A stretch of 19,406 bases of DNA from Balneola sp. Lineage in GTDB: Bacteria > Bacteroidota > Rhodothermia > Balneolales > Balneolaceae. Below the pieces are notes generated by a model. That model ran no database searches and was not told the origin of the DNA. It saw only the letters and a program-made list of their open reading frames with translations. Position 1 is the stretch's first letter. Every line of letters starts with the position of its first letter. The position numbers were made by a program, and so were the translations under genes. The DNA is taken from contig PCAT01000027.1 of NCBI GenBank assembly GCA_002730655.1, forward strand, positions 1 to 19,406. The letters are read 5' to 3'. Below, in pieces: positions 15,334-19,406 of the stretch.

Positions 15334-16658
15334 TAGGTTTTTTGTTTTTTCTTTTTTGCTGCTGGAAATAAAATATTATTTAAAATGAGTCTATAACCAG
15401 GACTGTTTGGGTGTAGTGCTAAATCTGTTGGGGGATCATTTACTCGGTGGGTGTAGTCTTCAGGGTCATGGCCTGCGTAAAATGTATAGGTTCCTTGACC
15501 AAAGTTACCATGAATATATTTAGCTTGTTCGCGCCCCTGACTTTCCCCAAGTATAACCACTGAAGACTTTATTTTATCGGTTCGGAAGGCAGTAGTTTGG
15601 CCGTAGAATCCACGTATACTGCTAACATGATTTTGAGTTAGCATCGTTGGAACTGGATCCCATTTGGCAGAGAATTCAAAAAGTGTGAAAAAATCTAGAC
15701 TTTTATCGATTTCGTCAATAGCGACCGGGACATCAATATCTGCATGTTCGTATTCCGCTGGATTTAGGCTGATAGTAAAATTTTCGAAAGCCAAGGTTGC
15801 GCTATAGTTCAATGATTCCTGTGCATTAGGGTCCACCGGGTCTCCATCAAAGGGTGTAGGAGTAATGTCGACGCCTTCAGCTGCTAAAGCCACATCGAAG
15901 GTATCGGTACCAGAGCACATGGCAAATAGAAAACCACCCTTACCTACATATTCTTTGATACTTTTAGCTACGGCCAGTTTCTGTTCACTGACCTTATCAA
16001 AACCCAACTCTGAAGCCATTGCTTCCATTTGTTTCACCTGCGTTATATACCATGGATTATTTCGATAGCTAGCCCAAAACTTTCCATATTGTCCGGTAAA
16101 ATCTTCATGGTGTAAATGTAGCCAATCATAATTTTGTAGGGCACCTTGTAGTACTTCAATATCCCAAATTTTGTCGTATTCAATCTCGGCATAACTAAGC
16201 GCAAGGGTTACTGCATCATCCCAAGGGAGTGCTTGATTGGGGGTATAAACAGCGATTCGAGGTGCTTTTTCTAGGCTGACAATGGATGTGTTCGAACCCG
16301 GTGATTCAAGTTCCTGCGTTATTCGAGCGACCTGAGAGCTACCGATAATTTCAATGGTAATATTTTTTAAGCGTGCTTCTCTAATTAGTTCAGTGTTTTC
16401 TTCGGTCATGAACGAACCGCCCCTATAATTTAATAACCATGTAGCTTTACCTCCCCCTGTCAGATAGTTAAAGATGAGTCCATAGGCCTTTAAATGATTT
16501 CCCTGACTTTCGTCCATGGGAATAAAGAGTTGCTGGGCATTACTAGGTGTAATTAGGTTAATCCAGAAGAAAAAACAAATGAGAACTAGTCTGCTTAGTC
16601 TGCACCATGGATTTCTAATAACTTTCTTAGTATCGTTGAAGTAATTCAAATAGGTCAT
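15333..16658 (-). CDS. Secreted class I glutamine-amidotransferase-like protein ('asparagine synthetase B' in many annotations)
   Basis: The 441-residue product starts with a signal peptide: basic region to about 24, hydrophobic 25-36, probable cleavage after SNA near 41. It therefore acts outside the cytoplasm. The mature part resembles a family common in Bacteroidota and relatives that is often labelled asparagine synthetase B. I see neither the N-terminal Cys of an Ntn amidotransferase nor an ATP-pyrophosphatase domain, so that label appears wrong. Instead there is a flavodoxin-like/amidotransferase pattern: LFIPMDESQGNHLKAYG (45-61), KAPRIAVYTP (131-140), YDWLHLHHEDFTGQYGKF (177-194) and the nucleophile-elbow-like FAMCSGTDTFDVAL (245-258, C248). 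Near the end are YAGHDPEDYTHRVNDPP (394-410) and LNNILFPAA. The C-terminus is a lysine run (KKKKQKT). It overlaps the TPR gene upstream (ATGA) and mazG downstream (TAATG). The true substrate is unknown. Confidence 0.8.
   Translation of the reverse strand: MTYLNYFNDTKKVIRNPWCRLSRLVLICFFFWINLITPSNAQQLFIPMDESQGNHLKAYGLIFNYLTGGGKATWLLNYRGGSFMTEENTELIREARLKNITIEIIGSSQVARITQELESPGSNTSIVSLEKAPRIAVYTPNQALPWDDAVTLALSYAEIEYDKIWDIEVLQGALQNYDWLHLHHEDFTGQYGKFWASYRNNPWYITQVKQMEAMASELGFDKVSEQKLAVAKSIKEYVGKGGFLFAMCSGTDTFDVALAAEGVDITPTPFDGDPVDPNAQESLNYSATLAFENFTISLNPAEYEHADIDVPVAIDEIDKSLDFFTLFEFSAKWDPVPTMLTQNHVSSIRGFYGQTTAFRTDKIKSSVVILGESQGREQAKYIHGNFGQGTYTFYAGHDPEDYTHRVNDPPTDLALHPNSPGYRLILNNILFPAAKKKKQKT
15351..15357 (-). 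promoter_or_regulatory. Candidate -1 frameshift heptamer A-AAA-AAG
   Basis: Near the 3' end of the amidotransferase-like frame, the codons GCA AAA AAG place A-AAA-AAG in the exact zero-frame phase used by the E. coli dnaX slippery site. A slip of one base back would read GAA AAA ACA AAA AAC CTA ATG, passing the stop and entering mazG in frame. I see no strong Shine-Dalgarno-like or stem-loop stimulator, so activity is uncertain. Confidence 0.3.
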
Positions 16659-18598
16659 GAGTGAATATTTAATTCGTTTATTACTTTACGAGCAAGCGGG
16701 CTATAAAAACCACTTGGGAAAGACAAAATCAACTCTTCATAATATGAATAAAGAATTTCTGAACTTAGTGAGGAAGGATTTTGTGCCGAAAAATAGAACG
16801 CAGCTTGTGCTCGTAGCCACATGAGATTTTCTCTTAATGGAGTATTCTTTTCATTAACTAAGTAATCGTTCAAGGCCATTATATATTCTTCGAAATCAGC
16901 TCCTAAAGAATAAAGTATTTTAAGAGCATAGCCAGAAAAAGGATTGCTTTGGTTATGCGCAATTTCCCAAAGCATAGCTTTAGCCTTAGCGTTATTACCT
17001 TTGAGTTCTTCAAGCATAGCCTTTGGGAAAGTTACATTAAATTGAGTAGTGGAATCCATTGCCATTATAGTTTGTAGCCAGAGGCGTAGTTCTAGTGCGT
17101 TGTTAGCATAATACGAGGTATACTGCCGGCCTAAACTTTTGAGCTGTATACCTGAAAATTCATAATCTTGAGAGTAAAAGTCAGATAATGCTAAATAGTA
17201 GCGTGTTTTTTCGGCCATTTCTCCTACTTTCGCAGAACGGTTTGACCGAGTGAGTAACAGTCTAGCTTCCGTAAACTTCTCATTTGTTATGGCAAGTCGA
17301 CCTTTTAGATAATTCAACTCTTCTGAGTAGTTTTCTGTTAGGCGTTCGAGTCGTTGTATAATTTTCTGTGCCTGCACTAAATCTTTATCAAAATCTAGGT
17401 ACAATTCAGCTAAGCGAAGGTGTACATTAGCACTATTTTGATAATTAGGGGCTTCTGATAGTATTAATTTGAGAAGATCTCTTGCCTGCTCGGTATAGTA
17501 TATTCTATCTGACACCGGGATGAGGTCATAATCCTCCAAGTATTTTACCCATGATAGCCAAACTTCTGCCTGTCTCTCCAGTGCTTGCCATCTTATCTCA
17601 TTATATCCTAGGTCAGAATAATAGCGAAAAGAATTAAGTGCCTTTTCATATTCTCTGTTTTGGAGTAATTGGTTACCTACACTATAAAGCGAATAGGTAA
17701 GTGCAGGAGTATTCTCCTCGTATCTTAAAGCGGTATTAAATGCTCGTTCAAAAAGATTGGTTTCCATAAGCAACCAAATTTGCAACTCATATAATGTACT
17801 GTATAGGACTTCATCTGGCTCCAATTTTGATACTAGATCTTCCAATTCTATAATGCTTATGTCATACAATAAGGGATCATTATATCGAATTAAAATCCGT
17901 TGGAAACCAGTTGCTTGATTAGGAGAATTTTGTATCAAAGTAAGCCAACTTTTAACAGCTTCATCGTAGTTACCCGCCTGCATATGCACCATGGGAATCT
18001 CAGAGTTAAATAACATAGGATTCTTGAAATTTATTTGCGCTTTCTCATACACCAACAACGCTTGATCAAAAGCTTTACGTTTAACCATAGTCCTAGCTGT
18101 ATTGATATAGAGCTGTAACATTTTTGGGTGCGTTTTAAGATTTTCATTCCATAGACTGAATGCGAGTTCTTTATTCCCCATGAAAAACTGAATTTCACCC
18201 TCTAATACGCCAGTTAGAGCTTTATTGCTGCCATTTTCTTTATATTTTTGTGCTCGTTCTAAGGCCTGATCATACTTTTTAAGTTCAATTTCACATTCAA
18301 TTAAACGATCAAAATAAATAAAGCTATTCGGTTCATTGTGGTGTAATCGCTCTAAGATAGGTAAAGCATCATCACAGCGTTGCTCTTGAATTAGCTTAAG
18401 CGCAATTTCTAAATGACCTCGGTTGCTAATTGTCTGGCTTTGTGCAAAAACAGGAATGCTAAGCATAAGTATCAATACTGCTAAAATGCTTGCCAAGAAT
18501 GCAAAGCTTTGTTGGATCTGAGTTTGTGCAATACTAAATATAATTTGCCTGAGCATGCGTTTGATTAAATACTCACAATTGAATAAAGACATGTTCAT
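16655..18598 (-). CDS. Secreted tetratricopeptide-repeat protein
   Basis: A 647-residue exported protein built largely of helical repeats. A hydrophobic signal (about 32-51, ending PVFAQ) follows a long N-region. Translation may really begin at M3 or at M15 (MLRQIIFSIA), which would give a more normal signal peptide. TPR-type helix pairs are visible at about 61-190 (for example KKYDQALERAQKY, MGNKELAFSLWNEN, RKAFDQALLVYEKA), and again at about 310-470 (REYEKALNSFRYYSDLG, DLVQAQKIIQRLERL, NEKFTEARLLLTRS). The C-terminal 150 residues look all-helical without clear repeats. It probably scaffolds protein contacts in the periplasm; I see no enzyme motif. It lies 29 bases after maf, and its stop overlaps the next start as ATGA, tying it to the amidotransferase-like secreted protein, which may be its partner. 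Confidence 0.8.
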   Translation of the reverse strand: MNMSLFNCEYLIKRMLRQIIFSIAQTQIQQSFAFLASILAVLILMLSIPVFAQSQTISNRGHLEIALKLIQEQRCDDALPILERLHHNEPNSFIYFDRLIECEIELKKYDQALERAQKYKENGSNKALTGVLEGEIQFFMGNKELAFSLWNENLKTHPKMLQLYINTARTMVKRKAFDQALLVYEKAQINFKNPMLFNSEIPMVHMQAGNYDEAVKSWLTLIQNSPNQATGFQRILIRYNDPLLYDISIIELEDLVSKLEPDEVLYSTLYELQIWLLMETNLFERAFNTALRYEENTPALTYSLYSVGNQLLQNREYEKALNSFRYYSDLGYNEIRWQALERQAEVWLSWVKYLEDYDLIPVSDRIYYTEQARDLLKLILSEAPNYQNSANVHLRLAELYLDFDKDLVQAQKIIQRLERLTENYSEELNYLKGRLAITNEKFTEARLLLTRSNRSAKVGEMAEKTRYYLALSDFYSQDYEFSGIQLKSLGRQYTSYYANNALELRLWLQTIMAMDSTTQFNVTFPKAMLEELKGNNAKAKAMLWEIAHNQSNPFSGYALKILYSLGADFEEYIMALNDYLVNEKNTPLRENLMWLRAQAAFYFSAQNPSSLSSEILYSYYEELILSFPSGFYSPLARKVINELNIHS

Positions 18599-18627
18599 TA
18601 GTTTGAGTCTGCACCAACTAGTGTTAA

Positions 18628-19239
18628 TTAAGGTGTGCTTAATTGCAATTCCAATTTATAACGCTCTTTTAATGAACTAAGTTCAAGATAACATCGACCC
18701 AAAGGAAGACCAACTATGTTATAGTAGTCACCTTTTATTTTTTTTACGAAGATAGCCCCCCAGTCATCTTGAATTCCATAAGCACCAGCTTTGTCCATAG
18801 GTCGGCCCGATGAAACATATTTATGAATGGGATAAGCACTTAGTGCATGAAACCATACCTTGGTCCTTTCATGAAAAAGTACTGGCTCTTGAAGTCTTCC
18901 TTCCCTATCTACATACTGAAGGCAAACTCCGGTATAGACATGGTGATGGGTTCCACTTAGTCGGGTTAAAATCTGCACTGCTTCTTGTTCGCTGGTAGGT
19001 TTTCCAAGGATATCTTTGTTATGAACTACAATAGTATCTGCTCCAATAACTACTGCATTAGAGTAATTCATTGCGGTGTCCTTGGCTTTTGAAAGGCTTA
19101 ATTCTTTTACTAAGTTTGTCGGGTCCCTAGTTAATGAGTATTCATTAATCCTGGCTGGTTGAATTTCGAAGGGAATGCCTAATTTTTGAAGTAGCGCTTT
19201 TCTACGAGGGCTTTGTGATGCTAATATAAGTTGGGTCAT
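18628..19239 (-). CDS. maf: Maf family nucleotide pyrophosphatase
   Basis: It hydrolyses non-canonical or excess nucleoside triphosphates to monophosphate and pyrophosphate, preventing their incorporation. It is cytoplasmic; the older name is septum formation inhibitor. The 203 residues hold all family motifs: ILASQSPRRKALL (5-17), VVIGADTIV (63-71, catalytic D68), ILGKPTSEQEAVQIL (77-91), LSGTHHHVYTGVCL (94-107) and MDKAGAYGIQD (148-158), then IKGDYYNIVGLPL. The DKAGAYGIQ version is that of the YhdE-type subgroup, known to act on dTTP and UTP rather than m7GTP; assignment of that preference here is an inference. The start at 19239 gives the standard MTQLILASQSPRR. It is the first gene of the minus-strand unit with the TPR, amidotransferase-like and mazG genes. 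Confidence 0.96.
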   Translation of the reverse strand: MTQLILASQSPRRKALLQKLGIPFEIQPARINEYSLTRDPTNLVKELSLSKAKDTAMNYSNAVVIGADTIVVHNKDILGKPTSEQEAVQILTRLSGTHHHVYTGVCLQYVDREGRLQEPVLFHERTKVWFHALSAYPIHKYVSSGRPMDKAGAYGIQDDWGAIFVKKIKGDYYNIVGLPLGRCYLELSSLKERYKLELQLSTP

Positions 19240-19260
19240 TTCTTTTATCTAGATTTTGTC

Positions 19261-19288
19261 CTTATATCCAATAATAGCTAATTTACAA
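19261..19288 (-). promoter_or_regulatory. Candidate promoter for maf
   Basis: On the minus strand TTGTAA (19288-19283) and TATAAG (19266-19261) are separated by 16 bases and match four and five of six sigma-70 consensus positions. Transcription would begin near 19254, giving a leader of about 15 bases before the maf ATG. The remaining upstream DNA to 19406 is very AT-rich and shows no confident gene. Confidence 0.3.
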
Positions 19289-19406
19289 TGACCAAGAAAT
19301 TAGCATCTCTAAAGATATGTGAGTTTATATATGAGCAAAAGATTAAATATGTTTCTACAAAATGGAAAACTAATATAAATATCTTTTATCATTTCATATT
19401 AAATAA

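Noticed and set aside
19288..19406. Plus-strand open frame from ATG 19288 running off the right edge (39 codons, MTKKLASLKICEF...).
   Set aside because: The DNA is extremely AT-rich, the frame overlaps the probable maf promoter, there is no ribosome site and I recognise no family. With only 39 codons it cannot be separated from chance, though it could be the start of a divergent gene.

Overview
The window looks like a chromosomal housekeeping stretch from a bacterium of the Bacteroidota–Balneolota–Rhodothermota lineage, possibly Balneolaceae. This placement is an inference from gene families I recognise: an ATP-type PEP carboxykinase, a secreted protein often named 'asparagine synthetase B' in this lineage, a LuxE-like/LuxC-like pair outside any lux operon, and mostly weak ribosome binding sites. 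It does not come from a database search. The sequence is AT-rich. I see no tRNA, rRNA, CRISPR array, transposon or phage gene.

Left part, 1-2016: the N-terminal two thirds of pckA run off the left edge on the minus strand. Then comes a gene-poor stretch of about 860 bases. It holds a decayed rhodanese-like gene (minus strand, several lesions, active-site loop still readable) and an AT-rich upstream region of gatB with a candidate promoter and clustered AAGTAT/ATACTT half-sites.

Middle part, 2017-13259, all plus strand: gatB, a thioredoxin-fold lipoprotein lacking the CxxC motif, tpiA, purD, a secreted NHL-like propeller protein, a LuxE-like adenylating acyl-protein synthetase, a LuxC-like acyl-CoA reductase, then after 116 bases leuS. 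Spacings from gatB to the reductase are short (31, 18 and 7 bases, an ATGA overlap, 19 bases, an 8-base overlap), so one transcription unit is likely. It mixes translation (GatB, LeuS), glycolysis (TpiA), purine synthesis (PurD) and a probable fatty-acyl activation/reduction module.

Right part, 13243-19239, all minus strand: maf, a TPR protein, the secreted amidotransferase-like protein and mazG form a tight group (29-base gap, ATGA overlap, TAATG overlap). A citrate synthase gene follows downstream after 165 bases. Maf and MazG are both 'house-cleaning' nucleoside-triphosphate pyrophosphatases, so their sharing a unit makes sense. leuS and the citrate synthase gene converge and overlap by 17 coding bases, leaving no room for a separate terminator.

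Most of the window is ordinary core metabolism. The points most worth a second look are the LuxE/LuxC pair, a correctly phased A-AAA-AAG slippery heptamer just before the amidotransferase-like/mazG junction, the house-cleaning operon with its secreted partners, and the rhodanese pseudogene.
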